The translations under genes were made by a program, and so were the position numbers. A DNA stretch of 64,000 nt from Ructibacterium sp965146665 (GTDB taxonomy: Bacteria > Bacillota > Clostridia > Monoglobales > Monoglobaceae), in contig CBCTHE010000015.1 of NCBI GenBank assembly GCA_965146665.1, positions 1-64,000 on the forward strand, written 5' to 3'. The notes beneath the pieces were generated by a model. That model was not told the origin of the DNA, did no database searches, and worked only from the letters and a program-made list of their open reading frames with translations. Position 1 is the stretch's first letter. Each line of letters begins with the position of its first letter. Of this stretch, positions 37,648-44,947 are shown piece by piece.

Positions 37648-38402
37648 GACCGGGAATGATTCTGTCCCTGGCATGGAACGACTGCAAAGCCCGGTTCGCG
37701 GGCTCGGCGCTGGGAATCTTCTGGGCCCTTGCCGGTCCGCTGGTGACTGTGGGAATCTATTGGTTTGTGTATACCGTGGCCCTGGGCGGCGCGTCGGTTG
37801 ACGGCGTTCCGTATGCCCTTTGGCTCATGGCGGGGATCGCCCCCTGGTTCTTCTTTGCAGAGGGGCTCACCGGGGCGGCCTCCTGTTTCTGGGACTATCG
37901 TTTTCTGGTGCGGAAAATGCGTTTCCGGGCGGAGTGCCTGCCGTTGGTGCGGGTCTGCTCCGCCTTTTTTGTACACGCGGGGTTTTTGGCGCTGGTGTGG
38001 CTGTGCCTCTGGATTTCCGGTTTTCCGCCAGCTCCGGGTCAGCTTTGGACCTTTTACTGGATGGCGGGGGGCTTCCTCCTGATTCTGGGACTGGGGAAGC
38101 TCTGCGCCCTGCTGTGCGTCCAGCTTCGGGATGTGGCGCACGGGGTGAATGTGGCAGTCCAGCTGGGCTTCTGGATTACGCCGGTGTTCTGGAGTCCGGA
38201 CACGCTGCCGGAGGGCCTGCGGTGGCTGTGTGTGTACAATCCGGCGGCGGTGCTGGTGCGGGGCTGCCGGGCGGCGCTTCTGAACGGGGGGAGTCTGCCG
38301 ATCTGGGACCAGTACTGTTTCTGGGCGGCTGTGGCGTTGCTGAATCTGGCCGGATATCTGCTGATGAAACGGCTTCGGCCAACGCTGGCGGACAAACTGT
38401 GA
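37644..38402 (+). CDS. ABC-2-type polysaccharide export permease (Wzm/TagG-like)
   Basis: This 252-residue protein has about six hydrophobic segments. It shows the family's WNDCKARFAGSALGIFWALAGPL start and the C-terminal PVFWSPDTLPEGLRWLCVYNPAA segment. Members export teichoic acid, O-antigen or capsule polymers with a separate Wzt/TagH ATPase. Here no ATPase gene follows; the next gene is a small kinase-like protein and then a terminator. It overlaps galU by four bases. It is either an orphan using an ATPase encoded elsewhere or what is left of a larger locus. Confidence 0.85.
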   Translation: MRPGMILSLAWNDCKARFAGSALGIFWALAGPLVTVGIYWFVYTVALGGASVDGVPYALWLMAGIAPWFFFAEGLTGAASCFWDYRFLVRKMRFRAECLPLVRVCSAFFVHAGFLALVWLCLWISGFPPAPGQLWTFYWMAGGFLLILGLGKLCALLCVQLRDVAHGVNVAVQLGFWITPVFWSPDTLPEGLRWLCVYNPAAVLVRGCRAALLNGGSLPIWDQYCFWAAVALLNLAGYLLMKRLRPTLADKL

Positions 38403-38419
38403 CGGTGAGGAGATATGAT

Positions 38420-38935
38420 ATGAAAAGATTGATTTTCATCGGCGGCACCATGGGGGTGGGCAAGACCGCCGTGTGCCGTGAACTGCAAAGAACTTTGCCT
38501 GGCAATGTGTTTCTGGACGGGGATTGGTGCTGGGATGCGGCTCCGTTTGTGGTCAATGCCGAAACCAAGGCCATGGTGCTGGACAACATCTGTTATCTGC
38601 TCCAAAATTTTTTGGACTGCTCTGCGTACGAAAATGTCATCTTTTGTTGGGTCATGCATCAGGAGGAAATTGTCCGGCAAATCTTATCGGAGCTTCGGGG
38701 GACGTTTCCGGTGTTTTGGTTTTCCCTGACCTGTGCGCCCGAGGCGCTCCGGGAACGGCTGGAGGGGGATATCCGCGCCGGTATTCGGAAACCGGATGTG
38801 CTGGAGCGGAGCCTTGCGCGGCTGGAGCTGTATTCCGCGCTGGGCTCGCGGCTGGTGGACACCACAGGTCTGTCGGTTGGCCGTGTCGCAGAGGTGCTGG
38901 AGGAGTGTATGGAAAAAGGACACGGGTTGATCTGA
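38420..38935 (+). CDS. small P-loop NTPase/kinase-like protein
   Basis: This 171-residue protein starts MKRLIFIGGTMGVGKTAVCR, a clear Walker A (GGTMGVGKT). A DGDWCWD segment near residue 35 could be the acidic substrate/Mg2+ site of shikimate- or adenylate-kinase-like folds. RLEGDIRAG and ERSLARLE could be lid arginines. The start follows GGTGAGGAG. Its substrate is unknown. It is the last gene before a terminator, 17 bases after the export permease. Confidence 0.7.
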   Translation: MKRLIFIGGTMGVGKTAVCRELQRTLPGNVFLDGDWCWDAAPFVVNAETKAMVLDNICYLLQNFLDCSAYENVIFCWVMHQEEIVRQILSELRGTFPVFWFSLTCAPEALRERLEGDIRAGIRKPDVLERSLARLELYSALGSRLVDTTGLSVGRVAEVLEECMEKGHGLI

Positions 38936-38951
38936 ACCGTGTCCTTTTTAC
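38913..38951 (+). terminator. terminator overlapping the kinase-like gene's stop
   Basis: The stem AAAAAGGACACGG / CCGTGTCCTTTTT is perfect, with the stop codon in the loop. Confidence 0.88.
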
Positions 38952-38995
38952 CTTTTAATTCTAGGTCAGGAGTGTTTACAAATGCGTAACATATA

Positions 38996-39024
38996 TTGAA
39001 TTGTTGTGTGAATTCGTGTATAAT
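38996..39024 (+). promoter_or_regulatory. promoter of the candidate toxin mRNA
   Basis: TTGAAT (38996-39001), a 17-base spacer and TATAAT (39019-39024) lie here. Transcription should begin near AGCAGATAAAGG at 39031. Confidence 0.75.
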
Positions 39025-39108
39025 ACTAACAGCAGATAAAGGAAATTGAAGAGCGGTTAGCCACCAACCCACCGGGGATCTTTTGATTCCGGGAAGGAGG
39101 TGGAGCTT

Positions 39109-39180
39109 ATGGGAAAGTTACTTAAAGTAATTTTATCAATCGTGATATTTTTTGCGATTGTGTCCATAAACGCGAAATAG
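39109..39180 (+). CDS. candidate type I toxin, 23-residue hydrophobic peptide
   Basis: ATG at 39109 follows the perfect Shine-Dalgarno AAGGAGG with nine bases between. It opens a 23-codon frame, MGKLLKVILSIVIFFAIVSI then NAK. The peptide has a short basic start, a single predicted membrane helix and a polar end, the shape of type I toxins such as Fst, Ldr and TxpA. The leader has a stem-loop just before the Shine-Dalgarno (CCGGGGATC/GATTCCGGG region). A perfect bidirectional terminator begins at the stop codon, and a stronger convergent promoter faces it at 39261-39289. I do not match it to a named family. Confidence 0.6.
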   Translation: MGKLLKVILSIVIFFAIVSINAK

Positions 39181-39209
39181 CCGCCCTCACCCAAGGTTGC
39201 GGCTATTTC
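39174..39209. terminator. bidirectional terminator shared by toxin and antisense RNAs
   Basis: A perfect 11-bp inverted repeat GAAATAGCCGC / GCGGCTATTTC has a 14-base loop. The stem includes the toxin stop codon. Both strands have only short T-rich tails. Confidence 0.7.
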
Positions 39210-39254
39210 ATTTAGCATAACTTTGGCTAACCGTTTAACGGTTTACCTTTATCT
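39174..39254 (-). ncRNA. candidate antisense RNA of the type I module
   Basis: A consensus promoter at 39261-39289 directs a transcript of about 80 bases towards the toxin gene, ending at the shared terminator. Its 5' end AGCAGATAAAGG ... CGGTTAGCCA repeats the 5' end of the toxin mRNA (39031-39065), so the module is bounded by a matching pair of inverted sequences. Overlap with the toxin mRNA covers at least the terminator stem. Confidence 0.55.
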
Positions 39255-39260
39255 GCTTTT

Positions 39261-39289
39261 ATTATACGTCCTTTTTCTATATTTGTCAA
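39261..39289 (-). promoter_or_regulatory. perfect consensus promoter of the antisense RNA
   Basis: On the minus strand, TTGACA (39284-39289), 17 bases and TATAAT (39261-39266) match both consensus hexamers. It is stronger than the toxin promoter, as expected for an antitoxin RNA. Confidence 0.85.
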
Positions 39290-39334
39290 TCCCTGTTTGC
39301 GTATAAAAGTGTTTTATTGCGACGTGGTGTGCGG

Positions 39335-39585
39335 AATATGATTTGTTTTTAAGAAACGCTTTTGTTCATTTTTGAGCGGCCAAAAACGAACCAAAAAGGC
39401 CGCATAGGGGCGGCGGCCCCTATGGACCCCGGAGGCCCGGTTCCGGCAGTTGCAGCTCACCCGAATTTCGCATTGGTCGTCATGCGTGAGGCCGGCCAGG
39501 GAGCACGCGATATACAGGGCCTCCCCGTCAAACGCGGAAACGGAGCCCGAAGATTTCACGCGGTGGTACACAAGCGTAGTTTGCT
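39335..39585 (+). repeat. left arm of a 251-bp inverted repeat
   Basis: This arm is the reverse complement of 40486-40736 with only two mismatches (C/T at about 39450 and 39477). The outer flanks of both arms share a further diverged ATT-CGCAC ... CGCAAT end. The arms enclose a 148-residue gene and a set of hairpins. Confidence 0.93.
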
Positions 39586-39778
39586 TGCCAGACCCGGTTC
39601 CGACCGCCGAGCCCGGTCGGCGTCTTTTCCCCTTCGGGAAAAAGATTGGGGCGCTGCCCCAAACCCCGCGTCACAACAAGCTTCGCTCCCGTCGTTTTGG
39701 CCGAGTGCGCCAAAAGCTCCTGCGCTTCGCCGTTGCGACGACGGCGTGCGCAATCGTAGTTTTTTGCAAACCAATGAT

Positions 39779-40225
39779 TTAACCGCTTTTTTGAATGTCA
39801 GACAAAAGAGCTTTTACGCTTTCTATTTTAAAAACATCACGCATGTTGTATCGGTCTCTCTGAATTTCTACACAGACACTAAGATGTATCTGATTCTCTT
39901 TCCCGTTTGTGTCGAGATAAGCTTCAAACATCTGAGTTTTAATATAGGTAAAGATTCTGCAATACCATGTTATGCCGTTGACTTCATATTTTGTAATGGG
40001 CATGGTCACATAATCCTTATGATTATAGTCCGCATTATCCATATAGAGTGGAGTAGGTTCCTCATAATCGCAAAAGAATAACTCAATATTGAAACCACGG
40101 TCCGCAGAATAGACTGCAAGACCATTTCGTGGAATGAGCGGCGGACATGATTCTAAGTACAGGCCGTTGGGAACTGGAAAAGAGATACCGGCGAAATAGA
40201 ACCGGTTGTTTTCTACTTTTAACAT
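39779..40225 (-). CDS. hypothetical protein, 148 residues, inside the inverted repeat
   Basis: I do not recognise this protein. The start ATG at 40225 follows AAAGGAAG nine bases upstream. The sequence opens MLKVENNRFYFAGISFPVPN, has alternating hydrophobic residues (beta-rich), a WYCRIFTYIKTQMFEAYLD segment, and ends in a charged helix. No signal peptide or membrane segment is seen. Codon use is more AT-rich than the flanking backbone genes. It lies alone between the two arms of a 251-bp inverted repeat, which suggests cargo of a small mobile or invertible unit. Short immunity- or toxin-module proteins can look like this, but there is no direct evidence. Confidence 0.6.
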   Translation of the reverse strand: MLKVENNRFYFAGISFPVPNGLYLESCPPLIPRNGLAVYSADRGFNIELFFCDYEEPTPLYMDNADYNHKDYVTMPITKYEVNGITWYCRIFTYIKTQMFEAYLDTNGKENQIHLSVCVEIQRDRYNMRDVFKIESVKALLSDIQKSG

Positions 40226-40288
40226 GTTTGTGCTTCCTTTCTTTTCTCTTTGTTCTATAGTGCATTTCATTTTTTCCGGTTGTTTATT

Positions 40289-40415
40289 GCGCACGCCGTT
40301 GGCGTTTGCGCAAGTTTCTTTTCTATGGAGAAAAGAAACCAAAAGCCATCAAAGGGGGGCACCCCCTTTGATAACCCCCTTGCGCCAAATGCTGGTTATC
40401 TAAGGCATTTGGCGC
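40289..40415. repeat. string of four hairpins upstream of the 148-residue gene
   Basis: Four inverted repeats follow each other in 127 bases. They are GCGCACGCC/GGCGTTTGCGC (40289-40311), TTTCTTTTCT/AGAAAAGAAA (40315-40338), ATCAAAGGGGG/CCCCCTTTGAT (40348-40372) and GCGCCAAATGC/GCATTTGGCGC (40382-40415). The last is followed by TTGTTTTTTTG and would end plus-strand transcripts. Such GC-rich blocks resemble interspersed palindromic elements of clostridial genomes. Confidence 0.7.
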
Positions 40416-40485
40416 TTGTTTTTTTGCAGGTATGGCGGATAAATCCATTAGGTTTGTGGATATCTTCGGATTCTGTCAAAAACAC

Positions 40486-40736
40486 AGCAAACTACGCTTG
40501 TGTACCACCGCGTGAAATCTTCGGGCTCCGTTTCCGCGTTTGACGGGGAGGCCCTGTATATCGCGTGCTCCCTGGCCGGCCTCACGCATGACGGCCAATG
40601 CGAAATTCGGGTGAGCTGCAGCTGCCGGAACCGGGCCTCCGGGGTCCATAGGGGCCGCCGCCCCTATGCGGCCTTTTTGGTTCGTTTTTGGCCGCTCAAA
40701 AATGAACAAAAGCGTTTCTTAAAAACAAATCATATT
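40486..40736 (-). repeat. right arm of the 251-bp inverted repeat
   Basis: This arm is 249 of 251 bases identical to the reverse complement of 39335-39585. Just outside it, ATTGCGCACCGTC / GACGGTCGGCGCAAT forms another inverted repeat (about 40734-40764). Confidence 0.93.
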
Positions 40737-41141
40737 GCGCACCGTCTGCGACGGTCGGCGCAATAGAAGTGCCATAAATCTTTGCATAATTGTCGGTAAT
40801 ATTAAGTATAAAACCAGAAGACAGACTATACAATATGCTCGTTGTTGGCATTTTGAAATCTTTTGATTGACAAATGAAAACAGAAGGATAGACAAAACAT
40901 TTGATCTCTAAAAAATGAAAGTAAGCCCTGAAAATATGCGGCTTTTGAGAAATAATCAGTATAACTTCCCTGACAACTGCATACCTTGAAAAGAGAGAAG
41001 CCTGTCCGCAGGACAAAAAACCAAAAAACAGCCTGCATTTTTGGGCAATTTGTCGAAAAACGCCGAAATCACAGGAGGTATCTTTGAAACATTTTACAAA
41101 ATTTACTAATAGAATTTGTGCAAAATTTTTATTCAAAAAAA
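40737..41141. other. AT-rich stretch without a convincing gene
   Basis: About 400 bases hold only weak minus-strand frames without Shine-Dalgarno sites. One reads MPTTSILYSLSSGFILNITD and runs into the inverted-repeat arm, so it may be the broken end of a gene cut by the repeat. I see no RNA gene. Confidence 0.35.
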
Positions 41142-41170
41142 TGGACAATAATGCGGATATATGGTAAAAT
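41142..41170 (+). promoter_or_regulatory. promoter of the glycogen operon
   Basis: TGGACA (41142-41147), 17 bases and TAAAAT (41165-41170) lie about 90 bases before glgB. The -10 region GGTAAAATAAAGTT is repeated exactly in the citrate synthase promoter. Confidence 0.7.
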
Positions 41171-41258
41171 AAAGTTGTTCATATTAGATAAAATGTGTCG
41201 TGGGTCTGAAAAGCTTTTTTGATACTTTTTACAGAAACACGAGCAGGGGGTGCAGCAA

Positions 41259-43463
41259 ATGAAGAACACAGAGAAAACACCAAAGCCCTATACAGCCTTT
41301 ATTGACGAACCGCCCATGTACCTGTTCAACCAGGGGGCCAATTACGAGAGCTACCGGATGCTGGGCGCGCATAAAATGCAGGATGATGCCGGACAGGAAG
41401 GATATTTGTTCGCAGTGTGGGCGCCGAACGCCAAGTCCGTGTCCGTGGTCTGCGACGGCAACGGCTGGGACCGGAACCTTGGCAGAATGCACCGGCACAC
41501 AAACGCCGGAATCTGGGAACTGTTCCTGCCCGGTGTCACTGAGGGCCAAAACTATAAATTCAGCATTGAGACGTATCGCGGGGATATTTTGCTCAAGGCG
41601 GATCCATACGCCTTTTATTCAGAGGTGCGCCCTGCCAACGCTTCGGTCACAGCGGATCTGACCTATACCTGGAATGACAGCGGGTGGCTGGACGCCCGGG
41701 CGGAGACCCTGCCCTATGACAAGCCGGTGAGCATATACGAAATGCATTTTGGCTCCTGGAAGACCAGAGAGGACGGGAGCTATTATACCTATACGGAAAT
41801 GATTGATGAACTGGTTCCATACCTGAAACAAATGGGCTATACTCATGTGGAGCTGATGCCCATCTGCGAATATCCATTTGACGGCTCCTGGGGCTATCAG
41901 GTGACAGGGTATTATTCGGCCAACAGCCGCTATGGAAAGCCCGCAGAGCTCAAAGCCCTGATTGACGCCCTGCATCAGAATGGAATCGGTGTGATTATGG
42001 ACTGGGTTCCGGCCCATTTCCCAAAGGACGGCTACGCGCTGGCCCAGTTTGACGGGACGCCCCTGTATGAGCATCCTGACAGCCGCCGGGGAGAGCACAG
42101 GGAGTGGGGAACCCTGGTTTTTGACTGGACCAAGACGGAGATCTTTTCCTTCCTGATTTCAAACGCCCTGTTCTGGCTGGGCGAATACCATATGGACGGC
42201 CTGCGGGTGGATGCGGTCTCCAGCATGCTTTACCTGGATTACAACCGCCGGGACGGCGAGTGGCTTCCCAACAAATACGGCGGCAAGGAGAATCTGGAGG
42301 CCATTGACTTTCTGCAGAAGCTGAACAAGGCCGTATTTGAGCGGTTCCCCAATGTCATGATGATCGCGGAGGAATCCACAGCCTGGGGCGGGGTGACCAA
42401 GCCTGCGCACGAGGGCGGTCTGGGCTTCAACTTCAAATGGAACATGGGCTGGATGCATGACGTGCTGGACTATATGCAGTGCGATCCCCTGTTCCGGAAG
42501 GGAAACCACAACAAGCTGACCTTCCCCATGATGTACGCGTTTGCGGAGAACTATATCCTGGCCCTGTCCCACGACGAGGTGGTCCACGGCAAGCGGTCGC
42601 TGATTGATAAAATGTGGGGGACCTATGAGGAAAAATTTGCGGAGCTCAAGCTCCTGTATGCCTTTATGTATGCCCATCCCGGCAAGAAACTGCTGTTCAT
42701 GGGCGGCGAATTCGGGCAGTTTGTGGAATGGCGGTTTGCGGAACAGCTGGACTGGGGGCTGGATCAGTACGATGCACACGCAAAACTGCATAAATTCTCG
42801 GCTGACCTGAACCATTTTTACCGGGAGCACCCGTCCTTCTTTGAGATCGAGCGGGAGATGGGGGACTGGAAGGGTTTCCGCTGGCTCAATGCGGAGGACG
42901 CGGAAAACAGCGTTTTGTCGTTTATGCGGATTGATGCCGCCGGGAGCGAAAAAATCGCGGTAATTCTGAACTTTACCCCGGTGGAGCGGACCAAATATGT
43001 GGTCGGCGTGCCGGAGTACGGCGAATATGAAGTGATTTTCAGCAGTAACAGCAAGGCTTACGGCGGGGACGGAAAGGGCACGCGGCGGGTCAAGGCCAAG
43101 ACGCGGCCCGCGGACGGCCATCCCTATTCCATTGAGGTGGCGCTGCCGCCGCTGACCGCCTATTACCTCAGGCTGACGCCTCTGCCTGTCCCGGCCCGGA
43201 AAAAGCCGGTGAAGGCCGCGTCCGCGGCGCAGACCGAAAAGCCCGAAGACGGGAAGGCGAAGCGTAAGACCGCCGCGGCGTCCGGGAAAAAGCGTGTCCC
43301 GGCTGTTCCGGTGAAGGCGGAAGTAAAAACGCCGGAGCCCGCTGGGGCGGAACCTGCGGCCCCGCCTCAGGAAAACACGGAAGCGGACGGAACGCCTGTG
43401 GCGGCTCCGGCGGCAAAGCCCCGCAGAGCCGCAAAAAAGGCCGGACAGACCAAGCGGGCCTGA
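41259..43463 (+). CDS. glgB: 1,4-alpha-glucan branching enzyme with a basic C-terminal tail
   Basis: This 734-residue GH13 enzyme creates alpha-1,6 branches in glycogen. The N-terminal CBM48 region (YLFAVWAPNAKSVSVVCDGN) is followed by the barrel with DWVPAHFPKDGYALAQFDG, the nucleophile Asp in DGLRVDAVSSMLY, EESTAWGG and ALSHDEVVHGK. After the usual end of the enzyme (near residue 645) there is an extra tail of about 90 residues rich in Lys, Ala and Pro, with AAKKAGQTKRA at the end. It looks like a histone-H1-type disordered tail. The start ATG 41259 is eight bases after AGGGGG. It is the first gene of the glgBCDA operon. Confidence 0.95.
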   Translation: MKNTEKTPKPYTAFIDEPPMYLFNQGANYESYRMLGAHKMQDDAGQEGYLFAVWAPNAKSVSVVCDGNGWDRNLGRMHRHTNAGIWELFLPGVTEGQNYKFSIETYRGDILLKADPYAFYSEVRPANASVTADLTYTWNDSGWLDARAETLPYDKPVSIYEMHFGSWKTREDGSYYTYTEMIDELVPYLKQMGYTHVELMPICEYPFDGSWGYQVTGYYSANSRYGKPAELKALIDALHQNGIGVIMDWVPAHFPKDGYALAQFDGTPLYEHPDSRRGEHREWGTLVFDWTKTEIFSFLISNALFWLGEYHMDGLRVDAVSSMLYLDYNRRDGEWLPNKYGGKENLEAIDFLQKLNKAVFERFPNVMMIAEESTAWGGVTKPAHEGGLGFNFKWNMGWMHDVLDYMQCDPLFRKGNHNKLTFPMMYAFAENYILALSHDEVVHGKRSLIDKMWGTYEEKFAELKLLYAFMYAHPGKKLLFMGGEFGQFVEWRFAEQLDWGLDQYDAHAKLHKFSADLNHFYREHPSFFEIEREMGDWKGFRWLNAEDAENSVLSFMRIDAAGSEKIAVILNFTPVERTKYVVGVPEYGEYEVIFSSNSKAYGGDGKGTRRVKAKTRPADGHPYSIEVALPPLTAYYLRLTPLPVPARKKPVKAASAAQTEKPEDGKAKRKTAAASGKKRVPAVPVKAEVKTPEPAGAEPAAPPQENTEADGTPVAAPAAKPRRAAKKAGQTKRA

Positions 43464-43681
43464 TCGCTGCAAATACTGACCCGTGACGGGATGCGCGCCC
43501 ATTGGGGCCGGAAATCCCCGGATACGGGGTTTGTATACTGAAGCACCCCAGGGCGTTCCGGCCAGCTGCCGGAGGTTTTGGGACAGGGGATACGGGGCGG
43601 CCCGCCCCGCCATGGGGGCTTATCCGGCTCACGATAAGCCCGCGGCTGGTTCCTGATACGATTCTGTGAGCCGGAAAGGCA

Positions 43682-44917
43682 ATGGTGATGATGATGAAAT
43701 CAAAAGAATGTGTGGCGATGATACTGGCCGGCGGACAGGGAAGCCGGCTGGGCATCCTGACGAAAAGTGTCGCGAAACCCGCGGTTCCCTTTGGGGGGAA
43801 ATACAGAATCATTGATTTTCCCCTGAGCAACTGCACCCATTCCGGCATTGATACCGTCGGTGTCCTGACGCAGTATCAGCCTCTGGAACTGAATACTTAT
43901 ATCGCCAGCGGCCAGTCCTGGGATCTGGACCGCTCCAACGGCGGCGTCTATGTCCTGCCGCCCTATACCTCCGCTGACAAAGGCGAGTGGTACAAGGGCA
44001 CGGCCAACGCCATCTATCAGAATCTGAGCTTTATCGCCCAGTTCAATCCCAAATATGTGGTGATCCTGTCCGGAGACCACATCTATAAAATGGACTATAA
44101 CAAGATGGTCCGGCAGCATAAAAAAGCGGGTGCGGACGCGACCATTGCGGTCATTGAGGTCCCGTGGGACGAGGCGTCCCGGTTTGGCATCATGAACACG
44201 GACGAGGATATGAACATTGTGGAGTTCGAGGAAAAGCCAAAAAACCCAAAAAGCAACCTGGCGTCCATGGGCGTCTACTGCTTCAGCTGGGAGGTTCTGA
44301 AGAAATATCTCACCGAGGATGAAAACGACCCGGCATCAGACAACGACTTCGGCAAGAACATCATCCCGGCCATGCTGGCAGACGGGCTGAAAATGGTGGC
44401 GCACCGGTTTGACGGTTACTGGAAGGACGTTGGGACCATCCAGAGCCTCTGGGAGGCCAACATGGAGCTTTTGGACGACAATCCCGGGTGCAAGCTGGAT
44501 GACGACGACTGGAGGATCTACAGCAAGAACCCCATCAAGCCGCCCCATTATGTGTCGGCGGAGGCAAAGCTGAAAAACTGCTATATCACGGAGGGATGTG
44601 AGATCTACGGCGAGGTGGACCACTCGGTGATTTTTGAGGGCGTCACCGTAGAGGAGGGGGCCAAGATTGAGGACTCCATCATTATGCCGGGCGCGAAAAT
44701 CGGCCGGGATGCCTTTGTCTATAAGTCCATTGTGGGCGCCGGCGTGACTGTGGGCGAAAGAGCCGTGGTGGGCTCCATGGAGGATACCGCCAACACGGAG
44801 TGGATCAACAGCAAGATCTGCAGTGACGACATCACCCTGCTGGGGCCGGAGGTTCAGATCGGCGACGGGGTCAAGGTCGCGGTGAATTCCATGGTCACAG
44901 CTGATATTGCGGGATAG
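43682..44917 (+). CDS. glgC: glucose-1-phosphate adenylyltransferase, catalytic subunit
   Basis: This enzyme of about 411 residues makes ADP-glucose from ATP and glucose-1-phosphate, the committed step of glycogen synthesis. The N-terminal AMILAGGQGSRLGILTKSVAKPAVPFGGKYRIIDFPL is the nucleotide/allosteric signature. LSGDHIYKMDY and VEFEEKPKNPKS are the active-site segments, and a left-handed beta-helix closes the protein. Four ATG codons lie at 43682-43694; the one at 43688 is best spaced from GAAAGG. It is followed at once by glgD, the usual Firmicute pairing in which GlgC and GlgD form a heteromer. Confidence 0.96.
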   Translation: MVMMMKSKECVAMILAGGQGSRLGILTKSVAKPAVPFGGKYRIIDFPLSNCTHSGIDTVGVLTQYQPLELNTYIASGQSWDLDRSNGGVYVLPPYTSADKGEWYKGTANAIYQNLSFIAQFNPKYVVILSGDHIYKMDYNKMVRQHKKAGADATIAVIEVPWDEASRFGIMNTDEDMNIVEFEEKPKNPKSNLASMGVYCFSWEVLKKYLTEDENDPASDNDFGKNIIPAMLADGLKMVAHRFDGYWKDVGTIQSLWEANMELLDDNPGCKLDDDDWRIYSKNPIKPPHYVSAEAKLKNCYITEGCEIYGEVDHSVIFEGVTVEEGAKIEDSIIMPGAKIGRDAFVYKSIVGAGVTVGERAVVGSMEDTANTEWINSKICSDDITLLGPEVQIGDGVKVAVNSMVTADIAG

Positions 44918-44947
44918 GCAAGGACTTTAGAAAGAGGTGAATAGACT

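Noticed and set aside
39314..39571. 85-codon frame within the inverted-repeat arm (also in the right arm at 40500-40766)
   Set aside because: It has no Shine-Dalgarno site. The two copies differ only at two positions, both changing amino acids, so there is no sign of selection for protein. Kept as repeat DNA, though a small repeat-encoded protein cannot be excluded.
40696..41148. 150-codon minus-strand frame
   Set aside because: It runs across the inverted-repeat boundary, has no ribosome site and odd composition. At most it is a broken gene end.
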